Shown here in pieces: positions 35,984 to 44,773 of a stretch of DNA of 64,000 bases. Under the pieces are notes generated by a model. That model made no database searches, had not been told where the DNA came from, and was given only the letters and a program-made list of their open reading frames with translations. The stretch is taken from positions 1 through 64,000 of the forward strand of contig NZ_JAHQCW010000027.1 of NCBI RefSeq assembly GCF_019042275.1. The letters are read 5' to 3'. Position numbers and translations under genes: made by a program. Origin of the DNA: Diplocloster agilis (GTDB lineage: Bacteria; Bacillota; Clostridia; Lachnospirales; Lachnospiraceae). Positions within the stretch are counted from its first letter, which is position 1; each line of letters opens with the position of its first letter.

Positions 35984-36148
35984 CTGAAAATAAATCCCCA
36001 ACTATTCAGATAAGCGGAGAGACAAATATATTTTTACAGGAATGAAACTTGAACCACTAAAGAAATAGGAATGAAGTAATGAAAAATCAGAAATAACAGA
36101 AAATAAGTGGTAATATAACAGTAAGCCAAAAAGGCAGGAGGAATCGAA

Positions 36149-36355
36149 ATGAATGTAGAACAGAAAAAATTATACAGATCCAGAAGTAAAAGAATGATAT
36201 GCGGAGTCTGCGGTGGAGTTGGTGAATATCTGAATATTGATCCCACTGTGATCCGGTTGTTATGGGTAGTCTTAAGCTTTGTGGGATTCGCCGGAGTCAT
36301 TGCATATATTATTGCGGCCATCATTATACCGGAAGAACCGTATAACCAGCCGTAA
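36149..36355 (+). CDS. PspC-domain protein
   Basis: 68 residues: KKLYRSRSKRMICGVCGGVGEYLNIDPTVIRLLWV is the PspC signature, followed by a membrane helix (LSFVGFAGVIAYIIAAIIIP). PspC proteins take part in phage-shock-type envelope stress responses. It follows the DUF4097 gene after 165 bases, so it may have its own start, but the content fits the same module. RBS CAGGAGGAA. Confidence 0.92.
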   Translation: MNVEQKKLYRSRSKRMICGVCGGVGEYLNIDPTVIRLLWVVLSFVGFAGVIAYIIAAIIIPEEPYNQP

Positions 36356-36508
36356 CCTTAAGCGTGAATCTGCGGCCGTTCTTATAAAGGCAGGCTTACA
36401 GTCAAAGGGGCCTGAAGAATCAAATTGCATATAGCGTTCGAGGTATAAAGGACGGGAAAACAGGCGATACTCCAGTTGTCAAATATTTGGAAAGGGGTAT
36501 CGCCAGTT

Positions 36509-36718
36509 ATGTCTAAGAAAAAAGATAAACCAATCAACCTTCATGAAATAGAGCCGGAAGAACAGTTAAAATATGAGATCGCAGAGGAACTGGGACTTCT
36601 GGACCGGGTGCTGACCGATGGGTGGAAATCGCTGTCGGCAAAGGAGACCGGACGGATCGGAGGTATGATGACCCGCCGGAAAAAGCAGATGAAGGAGGAA
36701 GCGCTCAAAGAGCTGTGA
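36509..36718 (+). CDS. small acid-soluble spore protein, alpha/beta type
   Basis: 69 residues with the SASP core: KYEIAEELGLLDRVL (the GPR-protease-like site) and KSLSAKETGRIGGMMTRRKKQM (the DNA-binding helix that usually has G-RIGG-MT-R). The start at 36509 follows AAAGGGG; the frame continues 11 codons up without a ribosome site. SASPs coat spore DNA, so this gene and cotJABC show that the organism makes spores. The C-terminal half is longer and more charged than classical SspA/SspB and closer to SspF-like variants; this placement is from memory. Confidence 0.8.
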   Translation: MSKKKDKPINLHEIEPEEQLKYEIAEELGLLDRVLTDGWKSLSAKETGRIGGMMTRRKKQMKEEALKEL

Positions 36719-36741
36719 AAAATATCTTATGCGCTTAAAAG

Positions 36742-36804
36742 CCGGGTTCAGAGACTCTTCTACGTCGGACATAAAGTCCGCCGTGCATGCTGAACCCGGT
36801 TTTT
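36742..36804 (+). terminator. terminator after the SASP gene, carrying a copy of the left-edge repeat
   Basis: CCGGGTTCAG pairs with CTGAACCCGG, followed by TTTTT. An inner hairpin CGGAC-ATAAA-GTCCG lies between. The sequence from CTGAACCCGG to CTAAGCAGG (36790-36821) repeats the unit starting near 21 and 221. Confidence 0.85.
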
Positions 36805-36899
36805 CGATTCCGCTAAGCAGGGGGTTGCATAAAAATATTACATATGGCATAGTAAGGGGTACGAAGATACAGATATTTTGTTTGACATAGGAGGAGAAT

Positions 36900-37346
36900 A
36901 TGTTTGCGGTAAGAGATATGAAATTAAGTGACAAAGAACAGGTACTTTCTATGGTTGAGGAGTTTTACCAGAGTGACGCTGTGGATCATGCCATTTCCAA
37001 AGAGATCAGGGAGCGGTCATTTGAGGCGGCGGCCGGATCAGTGCCAACGATACGGGGCGTCGTGCTTGTGGAGGAAGAACAGATTGTCGGATACTCTTAT
37101 CTGACCCCATTCTATTCCTGCGAGGTAGGCGGTGTGTGCCTGATGATTGAAGAAGTATTTCTCAAGGATGTATGCAGAGGGAAAGGGTACGGTACGAAGT
37201 TTTTCGAGTGGATGTTCCGGGAATATCCGGATGTGGTCCGGTTCCGGCTGGAGGTGACAGACGCTAATGAGGGAGCGGCTGCTTTATATAAGAAACTGGG
37301 ATTTGAATATCTGGATTACCGGCAGATGGTTCTGGACCGGCTGTAG
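36900..37346 (+). CDS. GNAT acetyltransferase
   Basis: 148 residues with the GNAT motif A region FLKDVCRGKGYGTKFFEWMF (acetyl-CoA loop) and the C-terminal LEVTDANEGAAALYKKLGFEYLDYRQMVLDR. Substrate unknown. RBS AGGAGGAGA is just before the ATG. Stands alone between the SASP and the cotJ operon. Confidence 0.9.
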   Translation: MFAVRDMKLSDKEQVLSMVEEFYQSDAVDHAISKEIRERSFEAAAGSVPTIRGVVLVEEEQIVGYSYLTPFYSCEVGGVCLMIEEVFLKDVCRGKGYGTKFFEWMFREYPDVVRFRLEVTDANEGAAALYKKLGFEYLDYRQMVLDRL

Positions 37347-37577
37347 AAGAATGAATTTTCGAGCTGTTTCAATTTTATTTATAATTTAATTTTTAAATAT
37401 TTATACATCCAAATATATTATTTGATTTAAATATTACCAACGGTGCTCTCGTGATGAATATTGTCGAAACGCACATACTATCTGTGATTCAAAAATAATT
37501 CGGGATATTTTAGATGGAAAACGAATGAATATTTTGAATTTATTTGAATGAATCACAAGATGGAAGGAGCGTTTTGA

Positions 37578-37757
37578 ATGGATACGAATTGTGGTTGTAC
37601 GCAGACACAGGCAGATCAGCTGCCGATCGCCATGGCATATGTGCCGAAGCAGAAATGGAATGGGACGTATGAATTAGGTCAGGCGTTAGATAAGGGAACC
37701 ATATTCCCGGATCTGGACAAACCTTTTATGGTAGGAGGTGGCCTGATTCATGGATAA
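37578..37757 (+). CDS. cotJA: spore-coat protein CotJA
   Basis: 59 residues (MDTNCGCTQTQADQLPIAMA..., then YVPKQKW and LDKGTIFPDLDKPF), the standard CotJA pattern. First gene of a three-gene coat operon; stop 37755-37757 overlaps the start of cotJB. AAGGAGC lies ten bases before the ATG. In B. subtilis the operon is under sigma E and sigma K in the mother cell; I see only a partly matching box pair (GAATATT near 37456, CATACTAT near 37475, spacing short), so promoter left open. Confidence 0.85.
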   Translation: MDTNCGCTQTQADQLPIAMAYVPKQKWNGTYELGQALDKGTIFPDLDKPFMVGGGLIHG

Positions 37758-38010
37758 GAGCAAAGAGGAATTATTAAAGGAAATTACGCAGGCCAGTTTT
37801 GCGGTGAATGACCTCACCCTGTATCTGGATACGCATCCAAATGATATGGAAGCCCTGAAGATGTTTGACCAATGCAAACAACAGCGCAAGGACGCCATGA
37901 AACAATTTACGGAAAAATATGAACCGCTCTGCATCGATGACGTAGAAGCGGGCGCATCCTCATGGGCCTGGAACAACGCTCCGGTACCCTGGGAAGGAGG
38001 TGTCTGCTAA
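37750..38010 (+). CDS. cotJB: spore-coat protein CotJB
   Basis: 86 residues of the CotJB family (SKEELLKEITQASFAVNDLTLYLDTHP, QCKQQRKDAMKQFTEKYEPL), a short helical protein of the spore coat. Overlaps cotJA by eight bases and its stop shares a base with the ATG of cotJC. Confidence 0.93.
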   Translation: MDKSKEELLKEITQASFAVNDLTLYLDTHPNDMEALKMFDQCKQQRKDAMKQFTEKYEPLCIDDVEAGASSWAWNNAPVPWEGGVC

Positions 38011-38618
38011 TGTGGAATTATGAAAAAAGACTCCAGTTTCCCGTAAATATTAAAACTCCCTGTCCTAAAACCGCCACGCTGATCATTACGCAGTTCGGCG
38101 GGCCGGACGGAGAGCTGGCCGCTTCTATGCGGTACCTGTCCCAGCGGTATTCTATGCCCTATAAAGAAGTGGGCGGCCTGCTGACCGATATTGGTACCGA
38201 AGAGCTGGCCCATATGGAAATGATCTGTGCCATCGTGCATCAGCTGACCAGAAACCTGACGGAAGAACAGTTAAAAACGGACGGATTCGACACGTATTAT
38301 GTGGATCATACGACCGCCTGCTGGCCCACGGCCGCTGCGGGAATCCCTTTTAACGCCTGTGAGTTCCAGTCCAAAGGGGACTGCATCACGGACCTGACCG
38401 AGGACCTGGCGGCTGAACAGAAGGCCAGAACCACCTATGATAACATCCTGCGGGTAGTCAAGGACCCTGACGTACTGGCCCCGATCCGGTTCCTGCGGGC
38501 GAGAGAAGTAGTGCATTTCCAGAGATTCGGTGAAGCCCTCCGTTCCGTTCAGGAAAAGCTGGACTTCAAAAACTTCTATGCCTTCAACCCGGAGATCGAT
38601 AAAAAATTCATGGCGTAA
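38010..38618 (+). CDS. cotJC: manganese-catalase-like spore-coat protein CotJC
   Basis: 202 residues with the ferritin-like manganese catalase fold: GGPDGELAASMRYLSQR with a metal-ligand Glu, TDIGTEELAHMEMI with Glu and His, and LRAREVVHFQRFGEAL with the second Glu/His pair. Likely breaks down peroxide in the spore coat. GGAAGGAGG precedes the ATG at 38010, so translational coupling with cotJB. A strong palindromic hairpin follows. Confidence 0.95.
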   Translation: MWNYEKRLQFPVNIKTPCPKTATLIITQFGGPDGELAASMRYLSQRYSMPYKEVGGLLTDIGTEELAHMEMICAIVHQLTRNLTEEQLKTDGFDTYYVDHTTACWPTAAAGIPFNACEFQSKGDCITDLTEDLAAEQKARTTYDNILRVVKDPDVLAPIRFLRAREVVHFQRFGEALRSVQEKLDFKNFYAFNPEIDKKFMA

Positions 38619-38651
38619 GCTATGTACTGATTTTCTAAAAAGCCAAGTAAC

Positions 38652-38692
38652 AATTAGGGACATGTCCATTTCAATTGGACATGTCCCTAATT
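38652..38692. terminator. 17-bp perfect hairpin between cotJC and araB
   Basis: AATTAGGGACATGTCCA (38652-38668) pairs with its exact complement at 38676-38692 around a TTTCAAT loop. As it lies between two convergent genes it may end both transcripts. Confidence 0.75.
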
Positions 38693-38723
38693 GATCTCTA
38701 ATTGATCTTTTATATCGACCCCG

Positions 38724-40400
38724 TTATGCCTTTCTTGCGTCGGCTTTGATCTTTTTCAGCCGCTTCATGATGTCGTTTTCTCCGCGTCCGAAATAGTCAT
38801 GCAGGAGCTTGAATTCCGCATACAGCTTCTTATAAGCCTCCACGTTTTCGGGAATGGGTTTATAGTATTCGTCTTTGACCTTGCCCATGACTTTCGCCGC
38901 ATCGAATATGGAATCGTAGCCGCCTTTTTCTTTGCCGGCAGCCACAGCGCCGAACATGGCGGCGCCCAGAGCCGGTGTCTGGTCGGAGGCGCTTAAGTAG
39001 ATTTCCCGGTTGCAGACATCCGCGTAGATCTGCATCATCATGGGATTTTTGTAAGCGATGCCGCCGCATGCGTACAGTTTATTGATCGGTACGCCATTTT
39101 CTTCAAAGGTCTGGATAATCATATTTTTGCCGAAAGCGGTGGCTTCGATCAGCGCGCGGTAGATTTCCTCCGGTTTTGTCTGAAGCGTGCATCCGATCAG
39201 CAGCCCGGTCAGATCTACGTCTACCAGCACCGAACGGTTGCCGTTCCACCAGTCCAGAGCCAGAAGGCCGCTTTCACCTACTTTTAACCGGCTGGCTTTT
39301 TCGGTCAGGTACTGATGAATGCCTTTTCCCTCAGCTGCGGCTGCGTCCTGGTAACTCTTTGGAACACAATTTTTGACAAACCAGTCAAAATGATCGCCTA
39401 CGCAGGACTGTCCGGCTTCATAACCGAAATAACCCGGGAGAACTCCGTCCTCTACGACACCGCACATGCCGGGAACGATTTTTTCTTCGGTTCCGCAAAA
39501 GATATCGCAGGTGGAGGTGCCCATGATCATCAGCAGGTTGCCGGGCTCAGTGATTCCTACGGCCGGCAGCGCTACATGGGCGTCTACGTTAGCGATGCCG
39601 ATGGCGGTTCCGGGCAGCAGTCCTATACGGTCTGCCATTTCCCGGGTGAGTTCACCGGCTTTTTGGCCCAGCGGATAGATATCTGTGGACAATTTTTCTT
39701 CTACCACATGGTCCAGTTTCGGATTCAGGGCTTTGAAGAAGTCATTGGAGGGATACCCCTCCCGTTTACTCCACAGCGCTTTGTAACCGGCAGTACAGCT
39801 GTTTCGCCTCTCCTGGCCGGTCATCATCATGGTGACCCAGTCGGTGGCTTCCATAAAGCGGTCCATCTGATCATAGATGTCGGGAGCTTCCTCCGCGATC
39901 TGCATCAACTTAGGGAATAACCACTCGGAGGATATCTTGCCGCCGTAGCGCTTAAGGAAACTTTCCCCCCGCTCTTCTGCGACAGCGTTCAGACGGTTGG
40001 CCTGATCCTGGGCCGCGTGATGTTTCCACAGCTTTACGTAAGCATGAGGATTGCTCTTGAGATCCTCGTGGAAACACAGCGGAATTCCTTTGTCATCCAC
40101 CGGAAGTACGGTGCAGGCGGTAAAGTCGATGGCCAAGCCGATGACATCTTCTTTGGGGATTCCGGACTCTTTTAACACGGCCGGAATCGTCTGTTCTAAT
40201 ACTTCCAGGTAATCCTGGGGGTGCTGAAGCGCCCAGTCGGGGCCCAGACGGGTGATGCCGTCAGGAAGGTATTCATCCATGACTGCATGCGTATATTCTT
40301 TGACTGCCTGAGCCAGAATGGAACCATCCTCTACGTCAACCAGCACTGCCCGGCCGGACAGGCTGCCGTAATCTACACCTATGGAATATTTTTTGGACAT
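38724..40400 (-). CDS. araB: L-ribulokinase
   Basis: FGGY-family kinase that phosphorylates L-ribulose to L-ribulose 5-phosphate in L-arabinose breakdown. 558 residues. N-terminal [41 protein letters not shown] and [17 protein letters not shown] are typical of AraB. Start 40400 follows GAGGAGGAAGC. The last gene of the araC-like/araA/araB cluster; araD (ribulose-phosphate 4-epimerase) is missing from the cluster, so it must lie elsewhere. Confidence 0.95.
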   Translation of the reverse strand: MSKKYSIGVDYGSLSGRAVLVDVEDGSILAQAVKEYTHAVMDEYLPDGITRLGPDWALQHPQDYLEVLEQTIPAVLKESGIPKEDVIGLAIDFTACTVLPVDDKGIPLCFHEDLKSNPHAYVKLWKHHAAQDQANRLNAVAEERGESFLKRYGGKISSEWLFPKLMQIAEEAPDIYDQMDRFMEATDWVTMMMTGQERRNSCTAGYKALWSKREGYPSNDFFKALNPKLDHVVEEKLSTDIYPLGQKAGELTREMADRIGLLPGTAIGIANVDAHVALPAVGITEPGNLLMIMGTSTCDIFCGTEEKIVPGMCGVVEDGVLPGYFGYEAGQSCVGDHFDWFVKNCVPKSYQDAAAAEGKGIHQYLTEKASRLKVGESGLLALDWWNGNRSVLVDVDLTGLLIGCTLQTKPEEIYRALIEATAFGKNMIIQTFEENGVPINKLYACGGIAYKNPMMMQIYADVCNREIYLSASDQTPALGAAMFGAVAAGKEKGGYDSIFDAAKVMGKVKDEYYKPIPENVEAYKKLYAEFKLLHDYFGRGENDIMKRLKKIKADARKA

Positions 40401-40432
40401 TCTGCTTCCTCCTCTATTTCTATTTTCTTATT

Positions 40433-41929
40433 TTAACGGTATGCAGCCGCATTCCAGCGGAGCTCATTTTTGAAATTGCGGATCGTTGTATCCTGATCAA
40501 TATAAACGGCTTCGATATCCATGGCAGCCGCCCAATCCCCCATCTGCTCGGCGCTCAGATCATAGGAGAATGCCGTATGGTGGGCTCCGCCGGCCAGAAT
40601 CCACGCTTCCGCTCCGGTGATCAGATCCGGCATCGGTTTCCACAACGCGGTGGCAACCGGAAGCTTCGGCATCGGGATATCCTGCTTTAAGCACTCCACA
40701 TCATTGATAATCAGGCGGAAGCGGTTCCCCAGATCCACCAGGGAGCAGGCCACGCCTTTGCCGGGTTTGGAGGTGAATACCAGACGGGCGGGATCTTCAC
40801 GGTCTCCCATGCTCAGCGGACATACCTTGATGGCGGGCTTGTTCTCTGCGATGGTGGGGCAGACCTCCAGCATATGGGACTGCAGTATCGCTTCGCTTCC
40901 CGGAGTCAGCCGGTATGTATAATCCTCCATAAAGGATGTGCCCTTGGCATCCTTGACGTTGGCGGTCATCAATTTCATCAGACGTACCATGGCCGCAGTC
41001 TTCCAGTCACCTTCCGCGCCGAATCCGTAACCGTCGGCCATCAGACGCTGCATCGCAAGGCCCGGAAGCTGCTGTAACCCGGACAGCATCTGGAAATTCG
41101 TAACCACAGCGTGATAGTCATTCTCTGTCAAGAACTTGCGGAAGCCCAGCTCAATGCCCGCCTGCACGGCCACATGCTTTTTGAATTCCGCCGCGTCCCG
41201 GCCTTCTAACAAGATATCATAACTGTCATAATATTCATCCACCAGCGCTTCGATCTCGCCCTGAGGCACAGCCTGGACATATTCCGCTACATCAGTGATA
41301 TTGAACGCGTCGATTTCCCAGCCGAATTTAATGTGGGCTTCTACCTTGTCGCCTTCGGTCACGGCCACGTTTCTCATGTTATCGCCGACTCTTACGACAC
41401 GGATGTGGCTGCTTTCCATTACCCCTACCGCGGTACGCATCCAGCTGCCGATGCGGTCCTGCACCCGGGCGTCGCTCCAGTGGCCGACCACGATCTTACG
41501 CTCGATCCCCATCCGGCTGACGATATGGCCGAATTCCCGGTCGCCGTGGGCGGATTGGTTGGTGTTCATAAAGTCCATATCGATGGTATCATACGGGATA
41601 TCCTGATTAAACTGTGTGTGCAGATGGAGCAGAGGTTTGCGGTATTCCTGCAATCCCAGAATCCACATCTTGGCCGGGGAAAACGTGTGCATCCAGGTGA
41701 TGACTCCGGCGCAGCTCTCATCGGCGTTGGCCTCATTGAAGAGTTTGCGGATGGAAGCGTTGTCAATCAGCGTGCCTTTGAATTCCACCGCATAGGGAAG
41801 ACGGCCGGATGCGTTTAAGCCCTCCACCATGATTTTTGAATGTGTTTCTACTTCCCTTACGCACTCATCACCGTACAGGTCCTGAGAACCGGTAGCAAAC
41901 CAGAATTTGTATTGTTTTGTCTCTAACAT
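40433..41929 (-). CDS. araA: L-arabinose isomerase
   Basis: Converts L-arabinose to L-ribulose. 498 residues. Signature WFATGSQDLYGDE at the N-terminus, WMHTFSPAKMWI, QFNQDIPYDTIDMDFMN and the metal site region GFGAEGDWKTAAMVR (Glu), with LEVCPTIA. Start 41929 behind AAGGAGGAT; the frame extends eleven codons up without need. Followed by araB after 32 bases, and preceded by its own promoter with an AraC-type dyad. Confidence 0.95.
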   Translation of the reverse strand: MLETKQYKFWFATGSQDLYGDECVREVETHSKIMVEGLNASGRLPYAVEFKGTLIDNASIRKLFNEANADESCAGVITWMHTFSPAKMWILGLQEYRKPLLHLHTQFNQDIPYDTIDMDFMNTNQSAHGDREFGHIVSRMGIERKIVVGHWSDARVQDRIGSWMRTAVGVMESSHIRVVRVGDNMRNVAVTEGDKVEAHIKFGWEIDAFNITDVAEYVQAVPQGEIEALVDEYYDSYDILLEGRDAAEFKKHVAVQAGIELGFRKFLTENDYHAVVTNFQMLSGLQQLPGLAMQRLMADGYGFGAEGDWKTAAMVRLMKLMTANVKDAKGTSFMEDYTYRLTPGSEAILQSHMLEVCPTIAENKPAIKVCPLSMGDREDPARLVFTSKPGKGVACSLVDLGNRFRLIINDVECLKQDIPMPKLPVATALWKPMPDLITGAEAWILAGGAHHTAFSYDLSAEQMGDWAAAMDIEAVYIDQDTTIRNFKNELRWNAAAYR

Positions 41930-41980
41930 TTTTGTATCCTCCTTCTTAAAATAAATGTACACTTCGTTATACTTATCTTT

Positions 41981-42009
41981 ATTTTAAATACCGGAGGCCG
42001 CAAACTCAA
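41981..42009 (-). promoter_or_regulatory. araA promoter
   Basis: Reverse strand: TTGAGT (42004-42009), 17 bases, TAAAAT (41981-41986), about 50 bases before the araA start. Confidence 0.6.
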
Positions 42010-42027
42010 TTTCCCTTTCCTACGAAA

Positions 42028-42047
42028 ATAGGTAAATAGTTACCTAT
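42028..42047 (-). promoter_or_regulatory. dyad upstream of araA promoter
   Basis: ATAGGTAAATAGTTACCTAT: arms ATAGGTAA and TTACCTAT, centred about 60 bases before the predicted transcription start, the place for a class I activator. It overlaps the end of the AraC-like gene. Candidate binding site for that regulator. Confidence 0.5.
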
Positions 42048-43104
42048 TCCGACTTTTATTCCTGGCCTGGGCAGGCGTCATGTGATATTTTGCGGTAAAT
42101 ATTTTATAAAAATAGCCCTTGTTCTGATAACCCACGCTGACGGCGACCTGCTCCACCGTCATCTGCGTGTCTGAGAGCAGTTCCATGGCCTTTGACAGCC
42201 GGATATCCTGCAAATATTCCGAATAAGTTTTCCCGCTCCTTTCCTTCAGCACCCGGTTGAAATAGTCCTCATTAAAATGAAAGCGGTCCACCAGGTCACG
42301 GATTGTGATTTCCCGATAATGGGTTTTGATGTAATCCCCGATATCCTCATAGATCAGCCAGCGCATTTTCTTTTTCTGCTGGTCGGTCAGGGAAAATTCA
42401 TATTCCGTGCTGATCAGATGCAACAGGCGCAGTAAAAGGCCCTTGCAGGTATGTTTCGTACCGATATCATTGGTTTCCAGCTCGGTGATCAGCTGTTCGA
42501 TCAGCTGTTCCGCCCTTGGATCCTGATCCCGTTTGGGTCGAAAATGAATAAACTGCTGGACGTCCTTTTGCTTCATGAGAGCGTCGTGCAGGAACTTTAC
42601 GATCTTAGGTTCCCCCAGCTTCTCCACCATGCCTTCCTCCAGAATCGCGTGATCCATTCCGATAAACAGGACGCAGCTTTTCCGGCAGAAAAGGTAGTCC
42701 TGGTGCAGGCAGCTTTTGTCGATCAGACACAGATCCCCCTGCTGGAAGCGGACATCTTTTCCCAAGATCCGTTGACGGAATTCCCCCTTTACCACATAGG
42801 CTAATTCTATGTAATCATGGGTGTGAAGCTGTGTCTTTTCCCCGTCCGTGAACACGCTGCAGAAGGAAAAGGGGGTGACGGAGGGCTTAATCGTGGCATA
42901 CAGCCGGCCTTCCCGTTCCATATTCCAGAACAGGATATATACCGGATGTTCAGTCGTAATAGGAAACGTCTTCACATCCTGAACCTCAAGGGAATACTCC
43001 GGACACATGATCCTCATGCCGATGCTGTGGTTTTCATCGATGGGGTCCGGGATTTTTTTTGTAATCTTTTCTATTTTGTCTAACAGCAAACGGTTCAGCT
43101 CCAT
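42040..43104 (-). CDS. AraC-family transcriptional regulator
   Basis: 354 residues. The N-terminal cupin-like part (about 70-165) holds FSCSVFTDGEKTQLHTHDYIELAYV style sensing motif, and the C-terminal 100 residues the double helix-turn-helix (DIGDYIKTHYREITIRDLVDRFHFNEDYFNRVLKERSG, then LSKAMELLSDTQMTVEQVAVSVGYQNKGYFYKIFTAKYHMTPAQ). Located directly upstream of araA in the same direction; the arabinose response is inferred from this position. In AraR-containing Firmicutes a GntR/LacI-type AraR is usual; none is here. Confidence 0.9.
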   Translation of the reverse strand: MELNRLLLDKIEKITKKIPDPIDENHSIGMRIMCPEYSLEVQDVKTFPITTEHPVYILFWNMEREGRLYATIKPSVTPFSFCSVFTDGEKTQLHTHDYIELAYVVKGEFRQRILGKDVRFQQGDLCLIDKSCLHQDYLFCRKSCVLFIGMDHAILEEGMVEKLGEPKIVKFLHDALMKQKDVQQFIHFRPKRDQDPRAEQLIEQLITELETNDIGTKHTCKGLLLRLLHLISTEYEFSLTDQQKKKMRWLIYEDIGDYIKTHYREITIRDLVDRFHFNEDYFNRVLKERSGKTYSEYLQDIRLSKAMELLSDTQMTVEQVAVSVGYQNKGYFYKIFTAKYHMTPAQARNKSRNR

Positions 43105-43137
43105 TCTATGCCGGGTCTTGCAGTCAAAGATATTTTC

Positions 43138-43213
43138 TTATTCCGTAGGAAAGTGCGCCTATGGAATAAAAATGCCCTCCGGGGGATCGCACTGCGGCGG
43201 AAAGGAAGATGCC
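43138..43213 (+). repeat. dispersed TATGGAATA repeat, copy 1
   Basis: TTATTCCGTAGG...CCTATGGAATAA hairpin (43138-43169) followed by AAAATGCCCTCCGGGGG, ATCGCACTGCGGCGGAAAGG. Its reverse complement family member is at 45704-45768 (about 80 % identity over 50 bases). The following 43214-43262 holds two more hairpins, GCCGC-TTAC-GCGGC and AGTTTCG-CAAG-CGAAACT. Confidence 0.8.
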
Positions 43214-43331
43214 GCTTACGCGGCCCGCCGCAGGCGGAAAGTTTCGCAAGCGAAACTCTTTTCTATATTCAGTATAATAAAAACCGGTAAGATTGACAAC
43301 TGAATTCAGGCTGCTTTTATAATTCCCTTAC

Positions 43332-43363
43332 TTGACAATGAGAAAAAATGAATGTATTATAAT
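43332..43363 (+). promoter_or_regulatory. promoter of the SPFH gene
   Basis: TTGACA at 43332-43337, 17 bases, TATTAT at 43355-43360 (overlaps TATAAT at 43358-43363). Confidence 0.75.
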
Positions 43364-43406
43364 GGTATCAAAATAATATCATTTTAAATCCGTAAGGAGG
43401 ATTATT

Positions 43407-44384
43407 ATGAGTACAAAAAACACCGGATTTCAGGAAGAAAAAGTTTTAAAGGCCGTGAGCGGCTTTGGCATGCTGTTTTTAATCGTTTTGGTCATGATCG
43501 TCAGTATTTTGATCCCGGCTTTGAATTCAACACGTCCGGTGATCGGGCCTGTGCTGTGGATGATAGGAATCTTATTGTTCTGCATAGCATTTGTGTTCCT
43601 GTTCGGGCTTAAGGTGATTCATCCCAATGAGGCTTTGGTTTTGACTCTGTTTGGTAATTATTACGGAACATTGAAACACGACGGTTTCTTCTGGGTGAAT
43701 CCCTTCTGTACGGCGATCAATCCGACCGCGAAGCAGCCCGCAGAACAGCCGGCGGCTGCGGGAACGCGAAGCGGGGCGGCGGCCCAGAGCGTTAATAAAA
43801 AAGTATCGTTAAAGACCATGACACTCAACAATGAAAAACAAAAAGTGAACGACGAACTGGGCAACCCCATAGAAATCGGAACCGTGGTCATCTGGAAAGT
43901 GAAGAATGCTACTAAGGCAGTCATGAATGTGGAAAATTTTAAAGATTATCTGTCCATCCAGTGCGACGCGATTACAAGAAATGCGGCCCGCCGTTATCCC
44001 TATGATACCAGCGAGGGCGGCGATGAGAAATCTCTGCGGGGCAGCAGCCAGGAAGTGGCGGATATTATGAAACAGGAGCTGCAGGAAAAAGTAGAAGATG
44101 CCGGTATCAGCATTCTGGAAGTGAGGATCACCCATCTGTCTTATGCGCCGGAGATCGCTTCCGCTATGCTGCAGAGGCAGCAGGCGGCTGCTATCATCGA
44201 TGCCCGCCAGAAGATCGTGGAGGGCGCGGTCAGTATGGTGGAAATGGCCCTGTCCAAATTAAATGATACGCAGATCGTAGAACTGGACGAAGAGCGCAAG
44301 GCAGCGATGGTCAGCAATCTGCTCGTCATACTTTGTGGAAACAAAGACGCCCAGCCCATTGTAAACAGCGGCAGTTTATATTAA
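43407..44384 (+). CDS. SPFH (stomatin/prohibitin)-family membrane protein
   Basis: 325 residues. Two hydrophobic segments (about 15-40 and 45-72) are followed by the SPFH domain ([63 protein letters not shown]) and a helical tail with [29 protein letters not shown]. The family forms membrane microdomain scaffolds. The insertion of [20 protein letters not shown] between residues 110-130 is Ala/Pro-rich and low-complexity. A small ribbon-helix-helix gene follows, a common arrangement in Clostridia. Confidence 0.92.
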   Translation: MSTKNTGFQEEKVLKAVSGFGMLFLIVLVMIVSILIPALNSTRPVIGPVLWMIGILLFCIAFVFLFGLKVIHPNEALVLTLFGNYYGTLKHDGFFWVNPFCTAINPTAKQPAEQPAAAGTRSGAAAQSVNKKVSLKTMTLNNEKQKVNDELGNPIEIGTVVIWKVKNATKAVMNVENFKDYLSIQCDAITRNAARRYPYDTSEGGDEKSLRGSSQEVADIMKQELQEKVEDAGISILEVRITHLSYAPEIASAMLQRQQAAAIIDARQKIVEGAVSMVEMALSKLNDTQIVELDEERKAAMVSNLLVILCGNKDAQPIVNSGSLY

Positions 44385-44483
44385 ACTGATACATGGGTCT
44401 GAAAATGGCAGAAATAACATCCGGTTTTTTATAGAATAGAAGAATTCGCATAAGAAAGCCGGCAGGAAAGGTCTGACGCGGTC

Positions 44484-44669
44484 ATGGAGAATAAACCGAA
44501 AGAGAAAAACAAAAAACAGGTGCCATTGCGGCTTTCGGCAAGTCTCTGGAATGATTTGGCCCAATGGGCGGAGGACGATTTCCGGTCGATCAACGGCCAG
44601 ATCGAATACCTGTTGACGGAATGTGTGAAACATCGTAAGAAAAAGCAGAAGGATGATTCAGAAGAATAA
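44484..44669 (+). CDS. small Arc-like ribbon-helix-helix protein
   Basis: 61 residues: KQVPLRLSASLWNDLAQWAEDDFRSINGQIEYLLTECVKHRKKK is the ribbon-helix-helix pattern of Arc/MetJ-type repressors, with a basic end. Located 100 bases after the SPFH gene in the same direction, usual partner. The target may be the operator of the SPFH promoter. Confidence 0.85.
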   Translation: MENKPKEKNKKQVPLRLSASLWNDLAQWAEDDFRSINGQIEYLLTECVKHRKKKQKDDSEE

Positions 44670-44675
44670 GGGATA

Positions 44676-44734
44676 GGGCTGCTGTACTAACTTAGTTCTT
44701 ACTCAAGGAAAATGCTAAGTTAGTGCGGCAGCCC
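44676..44734 (+). terminator. hairpin after the Arc-like gene, sharing a stretch with the left-edge repeats
   Basis: GGGCTGC...ACTAACTTAG (44676-44695) pairs with CTAAGTTAGTGCGGCAGCCC (44715-44734), two mismatches over 20. No strong T run. The right arm resembles 176-198. Confidence 0.7.
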
Positions 44735-44773
44735 TGGTTTGCGGAGGAAAGAAAGAGTACTCCGGGACCGGCT

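Noticed and set aside
37455-37482. Sigma-E promoter for cotJABC
   Set aside because: GAATATT and CATACTAT are present but the spacing is two to three bases too short, so left uncalled.
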